The notes beneath the pieces were generated by a model. That model had not been told where the DNA came from. It did not search any database and saw only the letters and a list, made by a program, of their open reading frames with translations. Shown here in pieces: positions 12,101-23,774 of a stretch of 64,000 bases of DNA. The DNA lies in the NCBI RefSeq assembly GCF_001540865.1, contig NC_033623.1, positions 310,001 to 374,000 of the forward strand, in the 5' to 3' direction. Made by a program: the position numbers and the translations under genes. This stretch comes from Ananas comosus. Its lineage: Eukaryota; Streptophyta; Magnoliopsida; Poales; Bromeliaceae. The stretch's first letter is position 1, and every line of letters starts with the position of its first letter.

Positions 12101-14481
12101 TTTTAGTTGATGACATTAAAAGAGGGCTGCAAAATATAGTTTCCTTGAGTACCTTCTTAAGTGATTTGTTTTCAGCAATGAAAAATTCACCATATGGGTC
12201 ATCAATAACGCCCTCATATACCCATCTGGAGTTGAGGATTAATTTAAGAAAGATAGTTAGCAAGCGATTTTAAATAGATTCGGATGAAGTTCTTCCACAT
12301 AAATAAGCCCAGAAACAAACCCTCCATATAGTCAGAACCAAACAGCTAAACCTATATCAGATATAGGAGAATAAACACTGAACAATATTAGAATCATCAT
12401 CATCACACCAAACCTTTAGCCCAGCAATATGGTATATTCTAGGTAAAAGAGAAAGACGACAAATTTATAATTAAAACTTCAGCTTCCCTAAGTCATACAT
12501 TAGCAAAGATCTAAATGAAGCACAACTTAATGAATGGAAGATAGCCATTTATAGTCTCATTGGCAATTAGCAAATAGTTTAATAAGAATGAATACCTCTC
12601 CAATATGGCTAGGTAAGCAGTACTTGCATGTTCTGTCATCTTCTCAAGCAATGACCGAACTGCATTATCTCCCGCCATAGCCTTGGCCTGTAATGCAAAT
12701 TAACCGTTATTTCCAGAAATTCCAGCCAAGAATTAACAATCTAAACTCTAAAGTATCTAATTTTTAAATTGTAGAAGATATAACATGAAATGATACATAT
12801 TATTTAAATGAAAAAGATATAGAGCTAACAACCAGAAATAATTCTAAGCAATTTAAATATTTTATTTCCATATTGGCTTGCCGAATTGGAGAGTTACCTG
12901 GCTTTGCAGAAGGTTAAGAGTCGCAGAGCCTGAGAAATTGTTAGAGGAAGCCTTCTCAACGACAATTGCCAAAGCATGCAGTAATCCCATCATTGGCTAA
13001 AAGGGGCATAGAAAGGCATGATTATCAAAAGAACTCCACACAGCAGTTGGTTTATGAAGGTAAATATAAGGAATAACCCAACCTGACAGTAGAACCACAA
13101 CCCTTGAACCGAAAGTCTTCCAATACGGAATTGATGCTCTAGCTGGGCAACCATTGCCTGGTAATCCTGAAGTTAAAAAAGATATTAAATAAATAATAGC
13201 TTTAAGATATTTATTCTTATGACACGTTGAAAAGATAGGAGTATTCAGTGGAACTGTGACCACGTAATTGCTTTCTCTAAATAGGAGAAAGCAAAAGAAC
13301 AAACGTGCATGTTGTTCCTCCTAATGGAGATAACCTAATCAGAACAACATGAAGAAATTCATAATTCTGAACAAAAAAATAACAACAACCAATTTGCAAT
13401 TAATGACACCAAATCCTAATTGAGGAACAACCGTTAAGCTGACCAAGATTTCCATGTTCCTTTTATGTAGAGAACAGATATTACAAGGCAATTAAAGCCA
13501 ACATTTTTCAATTAATGCTCATCGACAGTGACTAATGGACTGGAGAGAAAACAATCAAAGAGCCTTAGTATCAACTCACAGAGGCTCAAAAGAAATCCTC
13601 TAGACATAATCACTAACAAACATCCACATTAACGTCAAATTATCAATTATTGTAATATTTCATACACAAGTATGCAGGATTTTGTGCATACTATTAGGAA
13701 TGCATTTAGAGCAGCGGCGAAAGCATGGTTGACCAGGCCATTCTTGAAATGTGACTTGGACTCCACAAACTGACTAACGAGCACAAAGTCCTCACACAGA
13801 GGGAAGATCCGCTGTGTCAATTCCTGCGTCAGGTAAAAAGCTAATTAACCCTTGGAAACAAGCTCACATTTCTAACTTATACGGCCAACTTAATATTGAT
13901 CACTTCTCACAATTCACCTGCAAGGCGAGGTCCATAGACGGATCGATCTGAAACACCACATGCCCGTCCTTCCCCCGCACTCTCTTAATCGAAATGTACC
14001 GCCCCTCGATGCCCACCAGTGCCGACAACAAGTCCTCGATCACCAAAAGCTCCTATTTTTCCAAACACATCACAACCCCCAATCCATCACCTCATCGAAT
14101 TCACCAAATTTCCGAGCTTTACAGTACAATCATACCTGAACGGAGACGGGGTACGATCCAACGACATTTCCGGTGCCCCGACTACCAAACAACAACAAAT
14201 TTCACAATAACTTCAAGAAATCGACCAATCGATCAACGAAAGGGACGTAAAAGTACCTGAAGGAGTCGATTGCGTAGGGTTTGGCCCCCGAAGTGTGATT
14301 CGGGGCTCGGATCTCCTGCAATTTGGGGAATGGAGACGAGGGTTTTGGCGACGGATCAAGAAGAGGAGGAAGGGGGAGAGTAGAGAGAGGGGAAGTGGGG
14401 GAGGAGGAGTACCTGGTGGAATCGACCGGTGAGGAAGGGGCGCTCGTGGTTCCACCGAGGGGTGGGCGGGGTCGGATCCAT
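9148..14481 (-). CDS. GCP2: Gamma-tubulin complex component 2 (20 coding exons)
   Basis: In transcript order the exons are 14481-14413, 14315-14257, 14181-14136, 14052-13918, 13823-13692, 13166-13083, 12996-12898, 12687-12596, 12225-12153, 12067-11915, 11808-11689, 11606-11553, 11259-11176, 11069-10995, 10627-10505, 10412-10287, 9933-9826, 9745-9683, 9590-9516 and 9354-9148. They join in frame to 658 residues, near the roughly 680 of Arabidopsis GCP2. Recognisable segments include [15 protein letters not shown] at the start, [15 protein letters not shown] (about 74), [16 protein letters not shown] (about 239), [15 protein letters not shown] (about 300) and [15 protein letters not shown] near residue 540. 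These are hallmarks of the GCP2 branch of the Spc97/Spc98 family, whose GRIP1/GRIP2 halves build the gamma-tubulin ring that nucleates microtubules. The border after the 10412-10287 exon is GC-AG rather than GT-AG; all others are GT-AG. Confidence 0.95.
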
Positions 14482-14589
14482 CGCCGGAACCCTAACCCTA
14501 GTTTCGATTCGTTCGTACTGTTTTGGTAGAGTGAGCTAAACGCGAAAGAGAGAGAGAGGGAGAAGGGCGGGGTTTATTTTTCTCAAATA

Positions 14590-14592
14590 AAT

Positions 14593-14646
<54 letters not shown>

Positions 14647-14650
14647 TTAN

Positions 14651-14682
<32 letters not shown>
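14590..14682. repeat. Poly-T tract, gap mark N and (TA)n repeat
   Basis: About 50 consecutive T, then a single N at 14650 and about 30 bases of TA repeat. The N is an assembly gap mark, so the true length here is unknown. The tract lies just upstream of GCP2 and borders the small foldback element at 14683. Confidence 0.8.
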
Positions 14683-14684
<2 letters not shown>

Positions 14685-14895
14685 GAGCTAGAATACTTTT
14701 AGAAGCACCAACCTCTTGGTGCTTCTAAGTTTCTAGCTCTTAGATCTACTCCTTAATTACTAATATTCTTTGAATCAAATATTATTCCACCTACCACCAC
14801 CTACCACCATTATCTCAATTCTACATCTCTTCATTCAATGGTTAAAAATTCAAAAACACCATCCCCTTGGTGCGTTTGAGAGTATTCTAGCTCAA
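14683..14895. mobile_element. Small foldback/MITE-like element
   Basis: The left end TTGAGCTAGAATACT and the right end AGTATTCTAGCTCAA are exact inverted repeats, and further matching parts (GCACCAA and TTGGTGC) lie inside. TA repeats flank both sides. The terminal sequence is shared with the larger element at 50770-51308, so it appears to be a short derivative of the same family. It has no coding capacity. It ends next to the TATA-like repeat of protease copy 1. Confidence 0.75.
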
Positions 14896-15004
14896 TATAT
14901 ATATATATACACACACACACACCCTGAGGTCTCCACTCACCACTTCTCACTTCTAAGTTCTTTCAACCTCTCCAACCATAAAAACTCTCTCTCTCATCAA
15001 CTCT

Positions 15005-16489
15005 ATGGCTCAAATGATCCATGGCTTCATCACCCTTTTTGCCTTATCCCTTCTAGTAGTAGCCCTAGAAGGCGAAGGCGAACTCACTCTAGAGCTCGTC
15101 CATAGGTACTCCATCCACTCCCCGCTGTACTCCCCCAACCTCACGACGGCCGAAAAGTTCAAACGCCTCGTTGAGATCTCCAACCGACGGTCTCTTGAGA
15201 TCGGATCGTCGCTGGCCAACGGGCCCCGGGTGATGGCATTGCGGCCCATCCTGGCACGCGACAGGTCGGTGTACATGGTGAAGCTCAGCATCGGGACCCC
15301 TCCGACGTCCACCAACTTGGACTTCGACACCGGGAGCAGCTTCTCGTGGACGCAGTGCGCGCCGTGCCTTAGATGCTTTGTGCAGACACCGCGGCTGTAC
15401 TGGGCGACCCAATCCAGCACATACCGCGCGCTTCCTTGTGACCACCCCCTCTGCGCCGGCCTTCCCTGCATCGATAACCAGTGCCACTACGATCTCATGT
15501 ATGCGGCCTTTCAAAGAGCCTTCTCTCTCTAAATGTTTGGCTCATTGCTTCGCGGCTAAACAGGCAGTCACAATCCTGTTTGTCTTAGCTTTTCAAATTA
15601 GAACTTCTACTTTTTTGACTTTAATTAAATGAAAGCTCGTCTCACCGGATTCATCCTTGTCAGGTACATTGACGGCACCAACACCAAAGGGTATCTAGTG
15701 GCAGATCGCTTCACGTTCCCCTCCAATCACGGCAGCCATTCGGAGGTAGTCGACGACGTGGTCTTCGGTTGCTCCAAAGAGAGCAGCCCAAACATGTACC
15801 CCTATGAAACGGCAGTTAGTGGGATCATCGGCATGGGCACCGACGCACGGTCCTTCCTGATGCAGCTCGGAGACCGAGCGAAGGGCCGCTTCTCGTACTG
15901 CCTAGTCCCTCCCGAACACACCGCCCAGAGCCACCTTCGATTCGGCACCGACGCCGAACATGTGCATCATGCGCATACCACGCCTCTGCTATTGCATCAC
16001 GACATCGATGGTTTTCTTCTCGACCTTAAGGATCTCAGCGTCAACGGTCATCGGCTTCATCTGCCATCAGATACTTTCAAGATACACCCAGACGGAACAG
16101 GCGGTTGCGTCTTAGACACGGGCGCGTGGATCAGTTTCATGGTCGAAAACGCGCTCAACGCTTTGGTTCACTCCTTGGAGCAGCATTTTCAAAGGCATCA
16201 CCTTAGAAGGGTTGAGGATCCGCATCATGAACATTTCAAACTGTGCTACAAAAAGCCGAGCGGGTTCTCGTCGTACCCAGCCGTCGCGTTCCACTTCCAA
16301 CGGGCTGTTTTCCAGCCGAAGCCCAAGAGCTTATTCTACGTCGACGAGGAGTCGGATACGCTCTGCTTGGCAATAAAGGAAGCGCAGTGTACGATCATCG
16401 GGTCTGTTCCGCAGCAAAACCACCGGATGGTGTTCGATGTTCGAAAGCGCCAGCTAACATTTGCCGAAGAGAATTGTGCTGGGAATTGA
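15005..16489 (+). CDS. Nepenthesin/CDR1-type aspartic protease, copy 1
   Basis: Exons 15005-15498 and 15664-16489 join in frame to 439 residues. A signal peptide (MAQMIHGFITLFALSLLVVA) is followed by the pro-segment motif LELVHRYSIHSPLYSP typical of plant CDR1-like A1 proteases. The first catalytic site DTGSS is at D108, with the cysteine-rich nepenthesin insert (QCAPC, LPCDHPLC, LPCIDNQC) after it. The second catalytic site DTGA is at about D316. FSYCLVP and the C-terminal IIGSVPQQNHRMVFDV block are also present. Secretion to apoplast or vacuole is expected. Compared with copies 2 and 4 it lacks about 14 residues after the signal peptide (the TMNPTFAEQP-like stretch). Its upstream region differs from the other copies because a foldback element lies there. 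Substrate unknown. Confidence 0.9.
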
Positions 16490-17196
16490 GTAAATAAATA
16501 TCTGCAAGGTTAAACAAAAAAAGCGAAAGGCTCTCTCTCGAATTTCTATTAGAAAACTATTTGTAAAATAATTAATAACATGCTAGTGAATATAATTGCC
16601 TCGCATCTACTAAGGACTCGTCTAGATGAGGGAAATTAGCCTTGAACATCACATCTGAGCACCAAGAGACAAAGAACACAAATAAAAGAGACACAAAAGC
16701 CAAAAAAAAAAATTCCAAACCACTAAAGGAGTTACGGAAATTATAAAGAAATAAAATGCTTGATGATCATGACTTTCATGGAAATACTTAAACGTAAAAA
16801 ATAACATGTTAAAGAAAAAAAAAAAAAGAAATCTTGTTTTTTTTATTCACACAAAATTGTATTTTTTTTCCTGCCAAAGGAAAAACAGAGAGATAGAGTG
16901 AGAGAAAATGGAAAATTTCCGTCACTGTTTGAAGTGGAAGTTTCATGCTAGTAACAAATTAACCAAAAATCACGTAAAATGTGGCGTATTAGAACTTAAG
17001 GTGTCCTATGAATGTTATCATCATTGAAAGAATATATTTTTCCAAACTAAGGCTTTCACTCCTATTCAAAGCTGAAAACAAGCAATCAATTGGTTCGCGA
17101 GGCCTACCGTACCAACATGATTTTACGACAACACTACTCACTCCAGAAACAGAAAAGTTTTGCGAAGTAGCAACATGCAGCTCACCTGATAGTAAT

Positions 17197-17345
17197 GCGG
17201 TGCTCGACACGAAGACGATCGCTTTAGATGACGCTGTGTCTGCTCGTACTCCTCGAGGGCAATCATTCCTCGTTCGTGCGTCGCACCATCTGAGGCCGCC
17301 CCGTCTTGATGCATGCAGCTGTGAATAGCCATAGAAGCACTCTAA
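17197..17345 (-). pseudogene. Invertase last-exon fragment 1, in protease spacer
   Basis: On the minus strand this matches the last exon of the alkaline/neutral invertase gene (28177-27888): both ends are alike, from the exon start beside the splice acceptor to the stop region. The middle, equal to about 27954-28107 of the intact exon, is missing. The loss of about 154 bases shifts the frame. No other invertase exon is present nearby, so it cannot be functional as an enzyme. Confidence 0.82.
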
Positions 17346-18110
17346 GTGAGCAGTGAGATGTAAACATAATATCATGAGGTGATAGTGTAAATATCATGAG
17401 GATCCAGTGAGATTAATGATGTGAATGATGATGCGAACAGGTTAAAAGAGCAAAAATCAAAACTCGCATTCAAGCACAGAAGAAAATCTTCATGTCAAAA
17501 AAGCTACTCCGACGTCCAAATAGGGCTTTAAAGATTATTAACTCTTCGGACAATATTAGATATGGTTAGCCATCATTTTCATTTGGATTCACAGAAGCAA
17601 GCAACAAATGGACTTTTTTTGTCGACACTCAGCTTTCATTTAATTTGATTTTAGTTATTTTACCCAGCTAAATTAGAAATTTTGTTCAAATTAACCATTT
17701 TATTAGCTTGTCAATAGTTAAGTAGTACAAAGTTTAAACTACCTTCACCTAAAATTGACGGAACCAATCATTAGTATAGCAAAATTCTCAATTCTTAAAT
17801 GAAATAAATCAAATCAAAACAGCTAAAAGTTGAGAGAATGTCAATAAAACAGAAGGAAAAACAGATTTACAAACCTATTTGAAAATAGCTTATTGTTAAA
17901 GGAGTCTCCATACAATTTAACATACATAATCTTACAAGGGTATATATTTACGTAAAAGACATAGAAGCACCTAAAAGTGTAATTTCCATGCAGTATCCAG
18001 CAATGAACAGGTTAGAATCTTGCAAGATACATTCAGCAGCCCCTGATTGGTTAGCTATCCTCAAATAGCTTTAATCCAAATTCCTTTTTCCCTCTTAAAC
18101 AAAGCTAGTT

Positions 18111-18118
18111 TATATATA
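18111..18118 (+). promoter_or_regulatory. Putative TATA box of protease copy 2
   Basis: TATATATA lies about 85 bases before the start codon at 18202, followed by a CT-rich leader. Copy 3 has a similar run at about 21645. In copy 4 the corresponding site is TTTATACACAC followed by CA repeats. In copy 1 the TATA-like repeat abuts the foldback element at 14895. Confidence 0.5.
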
Positions 18119-18201
18119 CTAAGGTCTCTGCTCACTACAACTCACTTCCAAAGTTTCTCGCAACCTCTCCTACCATCAACTCTTTCTCTCTCATCAACAC
18201 T

Positions 18202-19853
18202 ATGGCTCAAATGATCCATGGCTTCATCATTCTTTTTGCTTTGTCCCCTCTTGCAATAGCTCTCACAATGAACCCTACCTTTGCTGAACAACCTGGAAAA
18301 GGCGAAGGTGAAGGTGAAGGACTCACTCTAGAGCTCATCCATAGGTACTCTGTCCACTCCCCGCTGTACTCCCCCAACCTCACAACGGCCGAAAAGATCA
18401 AACAGCTCGTCAAGATCTCCGACCGCAGATCTTTCGAGATCGGATTGTCGCTGGCCAACAGGTCCCGCGTGATGGGGGTGCGGCCCGTCGTGGCGAGCGA
18501 AAAGTGGGTGTACATGGTGAAGCTCGGCATCGGGACCCCTCCAACGTTCACCAACTTGGACTTCGACACTGGGACTAGCTTCTCATGGACGCAATGCGCA
18601 CCGTGTGGCCAGCACTTTGTGCAGACGCCACCGCTGTACTGGGCAACGCGATCCAGCACATATCACGCGCTCCCTTGTGACCACCCCCTCTGTGCTGGCC
18701 TTCCCTGCATCAGAAACCAGTGCCGCTATGTTCTCACGTATGCGGCCCTTTAAAGAGCCTTCTCTCTTTTTAGGCCATCTAGATATTTATCAACTATTTG
18801 CTCCAAAAGTTGAAGCTCATTTTAGCTTTCTGACACAGCAAAAGTGGTTTCTTTTTGCCAGTTGTATAACAAACTCTCTTACTGGTCAAAAGCTAATTGC
18901 TTCGAGGCTAAACAAGCACTCACGATCTTGTTTGGGTTAGCTTTTCGAATTAGCTTTTCGAATCAAAGCTTCTACTTTTCGACTTCAATTCAGTGAAAGT
19001 TTGTGTCACCGTATTCATTCTTGTTAGGTACATGGATGCCGCCAAAACCAAAGGGTATCTAGTGGCAGATCGCTTCACTTTCGCGTCCAATCTCGGCAAC
19101 CGTTCGGAGGCAGTTGACGACGTGGTCTTCGGTTGCTCCAAAGAGAGCAGCCCGGACATGTACCCCCATGGCACGGCAGTTAGTGGGATCATCGGCATGG
19201 GCACCCACGCACGATCCTTCCTGATGCAGCTCGGAGGCCGAGCAAAGGGCCGCTTCTCGTACTGCCTAGTCCCTCTAGAACACATTGGCCATAGCTACCT
19301 TCGATTCGGCATCGACATCGAACATATACGACATGCGCAAACCACGCCTCTCCTATCATATCACAACCACAGTCATTATCTTCTTGAAGTTAAGGATCTC
19401 AGCGTCAACGGTCGGTTGCTTCATCTGCCCTCAGATACATTCAAGATAAACCCCGACGGAACAGGTGGTTGTCTTGTAGACACGGGTTCGTGGATCAACT
19501 TCATGGTCGAAAATGCGCTCGACGCTTTGATTCGTTCTTTGGAGGAGCATTTTCAAAGGCATAACCTTCGAAAGGCTGAGGATCCAAATCCTACGAAGTT
19601 GAGACTGTGTTACAAAATTCCGAGGGGATTCTCGTCGTACCCAGCCATCAGATTTCACCTCCGAGGGGCTGTTCTTCGGCCGAAGCCCAAGAACTTCTTC
19701 TACGTCGATGAGGAGGAGGGTAGGATCTGTTTGGCCATAAAGGAAGCGCAGCATACGATCATCGGGGCTTTTCTGCAGCAAAACCACCGAATGGTGTTCG
19801 ATGTTCGAAAGCACCAGCTAACATTTGCCGAAGAGAATTGTGCTCGGGATTGA
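18202..19853 (+). CDS. Nepenthesin/CDR1-type aspartic protease, copy 2
   Basis: Exons 18202-18737 and 19028-19853 join in frame to 453 residues. Signal peptide about residues 1-21, then an acidic Gly-Glu stretch (GKGEGEGEG, 32-40) and the pro-segment ELIHRYSVHSPLYSP. The first catalytic aspartate is D122 (DTGTS; most relatives have DTGSS). The nepenthesin cysteine insert follows (QCAPC, LPCDHPLC, LPCIRNQC). The second catalytic aspartate is about D330 (DTGSW). The flap region is YMDAAKTKGYLVADRF; relatives in this array have DGT rather than DAA there. The C-terminal family block with PEENC-like ending AEENCARD is intact. Known CDR1-type enzymes act in the apoplast in defence signalling; that role is only a family-based possibility here. 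Confidence 0.9.
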
Positions 19854-20569
19854 GTAAATAAATATTTGCAATGTGAATAATAAAAATGGAAGGCTCTCTC
19901 GAGTTTCTATTAGAAAACTATTAGTAATGAAGTTTCATTATAGTTTCTAACATGATGGTGAGTATACCTATCCGTTGAACCTCGCATCAACTAAGGATTT
20001 GGTTAGCTGAGGAAACTAGCCGCGAACATCACATCTGAGCACGAAGAGACAAAGAACACCTAAAAGAGACAAAAGTGATTTTTTTTTTTCCAAACCACTG
20101 AAGGAGTTAAAGGAATTATAAAGAAATAAAATGCTCGATGATCATGACATTCGTTGAAATACTTAAAGCGTAAAAAACTTACATGTTAAGGAAAAAGAAA
20201 AGGAAAAAATAACCTTGTTTTTTCCCCCACGCAAAATTGCTTGTTTTTTCTTTTTTCTGCGAAAGGGAAAACAGAGAGATAGAGTGAGCGAAAATGGAAT
20301 TCCATCACTGTTTGAAGTCACGTAAAATGTAACGTATTGGCAGTTAAGGTGTCCTATGAGCATTGGCAGTTAAGGTGTCCTATGAGTTTTATCATCATTG
20401 AAAGAATATATTTTTCCAGACTAAGGCATTCACGCCTATTCAAAACTAGAAAAATAAGTAATCAATGGTTAGCGAGGTTTACGTACCAACATGATCTTAT
20501 GACACTACTCACTTCAGGAAAAAGAAAAGTTTCGAGAAGTAGCAACATACAGCTCACCTGATAGTAACA

Positions 20570-20717
20570 CCGTGCTCAACACGAAGACGATCGCCTAAGA
20601 CCAGGCTTGTGTCTGCTGCTACTCCTCGAGGGCAATTATTCCTCAATCGCACGTCGCGCCATCTGAGGCTGCCTCGTCTTGATGCACGCGACCATGAATA
20701 GCCACAGAAGCACTGTA
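20570..20717 (-). pseudogene. Invertase last-exon fragment 2, in protease spacer
   Basis: Same antisense fragment as at 17197-17345, with the same internal gap relative to the intact exon. The join reads ATTCC next to TCAATCGCACGTCGCGCC here, which is the clearest of the three. The shared gap means the fragment arose once and was then copied with the protease unit. Confidence 0.82.
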
Positions 20718-21054
20718 AGGAAGCAGTGCGAGGCAAAGATAATATCATGAGGAGATAGTGTAAATATCATGAAGGTCCACTGAGATTAATGATGTGAATG
20801 ATGTGAATGGGTTCAAAAAGTAAAAATCAAACTACTTGTTTCCAAGCACATAAGAAAAGTTTTCTTGCTGAATAAGTTATTTGAACGTCGAACAGGCTTT
20901 AAAGATTATAGACTTTTCAAACAACATTGGATACGATTAGCCATTGTTTTCATTTGGTTTCACAGAAGCAAGCAACAAATGGACTAATTTTATGGACACT
21001 CCTCAGCTTTTATTTAATTTGATTTTAGTTATTTACCCAGCTAAATTAGAAACT

Positions 21055-21361
21055 TTGTTCAAATTAACCACTTTGTTAGCTTATTGATAGCTAAGCATTA
21101 CAAAGTTTAATCTATCTTCACCTAAATTTGACGGAACAAATCATTAGTTTAACAAAATTCTCAATTCTTAAATGAAACAATCAAATCAAAACAGCTAAAA
21201 GTTGAGANTTGTTCAAATTAACCACTTTGTTAGCTTATTGATAGCTAAGCATTACAAAGTTTAATCTATCTTCACCTAAATTTGACGGAACAAATCATTA
21301 GTTTAACAAAATTCTCAATTCTTAAATGAAACAATCAAATCAAAACAGCTAAAAGTTGAGA
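21055..21361. repeat. Exact 153-base duplication around a single N
   Basis: Bases 21055-21207 and 21209-21361 read identically and are separated only by N at 21208. Other array units have this spacer sequence once. The simplest reading is two contig ends that overlap but were placed side by side with a one-base gap, so this is an assembly artefact rather than biology. Confidence 0.85.
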
Positions 21362-21741
21362 GAATGTTATTGAAGTAAAGAGGAAAACAAATTTAGAAAC
21401 CTCTTTCAAAATATAGCTTATTGGAAAAGGGTTCTCCATACATTTTGACATAGAGAATCTTACTAGGGTATATATGTAGGTAAAAGACATTAGAAGCACC
21501 TAATAAAAGTGTAATTTCCATGCAGTATCCAGTAATGAATAGGTTCGAGTCTTGCAAGATATATTCAGCAAGCCCTGATTGGTTAGCTATCCTCAAATAG
21601 CTTTATCCCAAAATCCTTTTTCCCTCTTAAAAGAGCCAGTTCATTTATATATATATACCATGAGGTCTCCACTCACCGGATCTCACTTGCTAAGTTCTTT
21701 CAACCTCTCCTACCATCAACTCTATCTCTCTCATCAACACT

Positions 21742-23774
21742 ATGGCTCAAATGATCCATGGCTTCATCATTCTTTTTGCTTTGTTCCTTCTAGTCATAGC
21801 CGTCACAATGAGCCCTACCTTTGCTGAACAACCTGAAAAAGGTGAAGATGAAGACGAAGGCGAAGGCTGTTAAAGATAATGGATAAGGACAAACCTATTC
21901 TACCTGTTTTGAGAAAATATCTCAACCAATTCTATTGAATTGTTATTCAGTTTTTGATGATTTGTTATTCAGTTTTGAATGTAACAAACATAGTCATCAC
22001 ACCTGTATATATGTGCCATAAACTATGAATGAATATCAGTGTGGAGATTTATCTCTAATCCTTCTTAACATGGTATCAGAGCAGGAGGTCCTAAGTTCGA
22101 GTCACGCCAGGCTCCTAGCATATTAATTTCCTCCCATTTAATTCAAGCCCACATCATGGGCCGACTAAAAAGTCTCGAGCCCAGACGTGAGGGGGAGTGT
22201 TAAATATAAAAATGTTTAAACACCATTCCCTAACATAGAGTACAACGGTTGTTTCACATGGTGCCTCACTCTAGAGCTCATCCATAGGTACTCCATCCAC
22301 GCCCCGCTATACTCCCCCAACCTCATGATGGCCGAAAAGATCAAACAGCTTGTCAAGATCTCCGACCACCGATCTTTCGAGATCGGATTGTTGCTGGCCA
22401 ACAGGTCCCGCGTGATGGGGGTGCGGCCCGTTGTGGCGCATGACAGTTGGATGTACATGGTGAAGCTCGGCATCGGGACCCCGCCGACGTTCACCAACTT
22501 GGAGTTTGACACTGGGAGCAGCTTATCGTGAACGCAATGCGCGCCGTGTCGCAGGCAATTTGTGCAGACGCCACCGCTGTACTGGGCGACCCGATCCAGC
22601 ACATGCCGCTCGCTCCCTTGTGACCACCCCCTCTGCACTGGCCTTCCCTGTGTCAAAAAACAGTGCCGCTACGATGTCACGTATGCAGCCCTTCAAAGAG
22701 CCTTCTCTCGTCTTAGGCCATCTAAATGTTTATTACCTGCTCGCTCCAAAAATTGAAGCACATTTTAGCTTCTTGACACAGCAAAAGAGGTTTCTTCCAT
22801 CAACTGTATAAGCCTTTTCTTTCACCAGTCAAAAGCTAATTGCTTCGAGGCTAAACATGCAGTCACAATCTTGTTTGGCTTAACTTTTCGAATCAGAGCT
22901 ACTTTTTTGCTTCAATTCCGTGAAAGCTCGTGTCACCAGATTCATTCTTGTTAGGTTCATGGATGGCACCAAAACCAAAGGGTTTCTAGTGGTAGATCGC
23001 TTCACGTTCGCATCCAATCTCGGCAATCGTTTGGAGGCAGTCGACAACGTGGTCTTCGGTTGCTCCAAAGATACCAGCCCGGACATGTACCACCATGGCA
23101 CGGTAGTTAGCGGGATCATCGGCATGGGCACCGGCGCACGATCCTTCCTGATGCAGCTCAGAGGCCAAGCAAAGAGCCGCTTCTCGTACTGCCTAGTCCC
23201 TCCGGAACGCACTGCCCAGAGCTACCTTCGATTCGGCACCGACATCGAACATATACGACATGCACAAACCACACCTCTCCTATCACATCACGGCAGCGAT
23301 GAGTATTATCTTGACCTTAAGGATCTCAGCGTTGAAGGTCGATTACTTCATCTGCCATCAGATACTTTCAAGATGAACCCTGACGGAACAGGCGGTTGCG
23401 TCATGGACACGGGTACATGGATCAATTTCATGGTTGAAAGTGCGCTCAACGCTTTGGTTCGTTCTTTGGAGGAGCATTTTCAAAGGCATAACCTTAGAAA
23501 GGTTGAGGATCCATATAAAGCAGATTTTAAACTGTGCTACGAAAAGCCGAGGGGATTCTCATCTTATCTGGCCATCGGGTTTCACCTCCGAGGGGCCGTT
23601 CTTCGGCCGAGGCCCAAGAGCTTCTTCTTCATCAACAAGAATTCATTCTGCTTGTCTATGAAGGAAGATCAGCATACGTTGATCGGGGCTGCTCTGCAGC
23701 AAAACCGGCGGATGGTGTTTGACATTCGAAAGCGCCGGCTAACATTTGCCGAAGAGAATTGTGCTCGCGATTGA
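21742..23774 (+). pseudogene. Aspartic protease copy 3, disrupted
   Basis: Homologous to copies 2 and 4 from the same signal peptide (start at 21742) through the same intron (22681-22954) to the stop at 23774. Two independent lesions break it. An insertion of about 0.4 kb at 21868 falls right after the acidic Glu-Gly stretch and brings an immediate stop. Further on, the Trp codon of the DTGSS..WTQC block is TGA (about 22529-22531), just after the first catalytic site. The second exon is otherwise open, keeps DTGTW, FSYCLVP and the C-terminal block, and even retains splice-site dinucleotides, so inactivation looks recent. Confidence 0.9.
21868..22258 (+). mobile_element. TRIM-like mini LTR retroelement inside protease copy 3
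   Basis: The insert starts TGTTAAAGATAATGG; a 203-base LTR-like part ends in ACA at 22070 and is followed directly by TGGTATCAGAGC (22071-22082), the classic plant copia primer-binding site. An interior of about 115 bases ends in a purine tract GAGGGGGAG, then a second LTR-like part TGTTAAATATAAAAATG ends in TTTCACA at 22258. There is no coding capacity. The two end parts are unlike each other beyond the first bases, and I cannot define a clean target-site duplication, so the element is chimeric or rearranged. The interior and second end match the element at 56074-56497. Confidence 0.75.

Noticed and set aside
15010..15514. Minus-strand frames across the protease first exons (also at 18207, 22216, 25445)
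   Set aside because: They recur at the same place in each copy because the sense exon is conserved; no own motifs.
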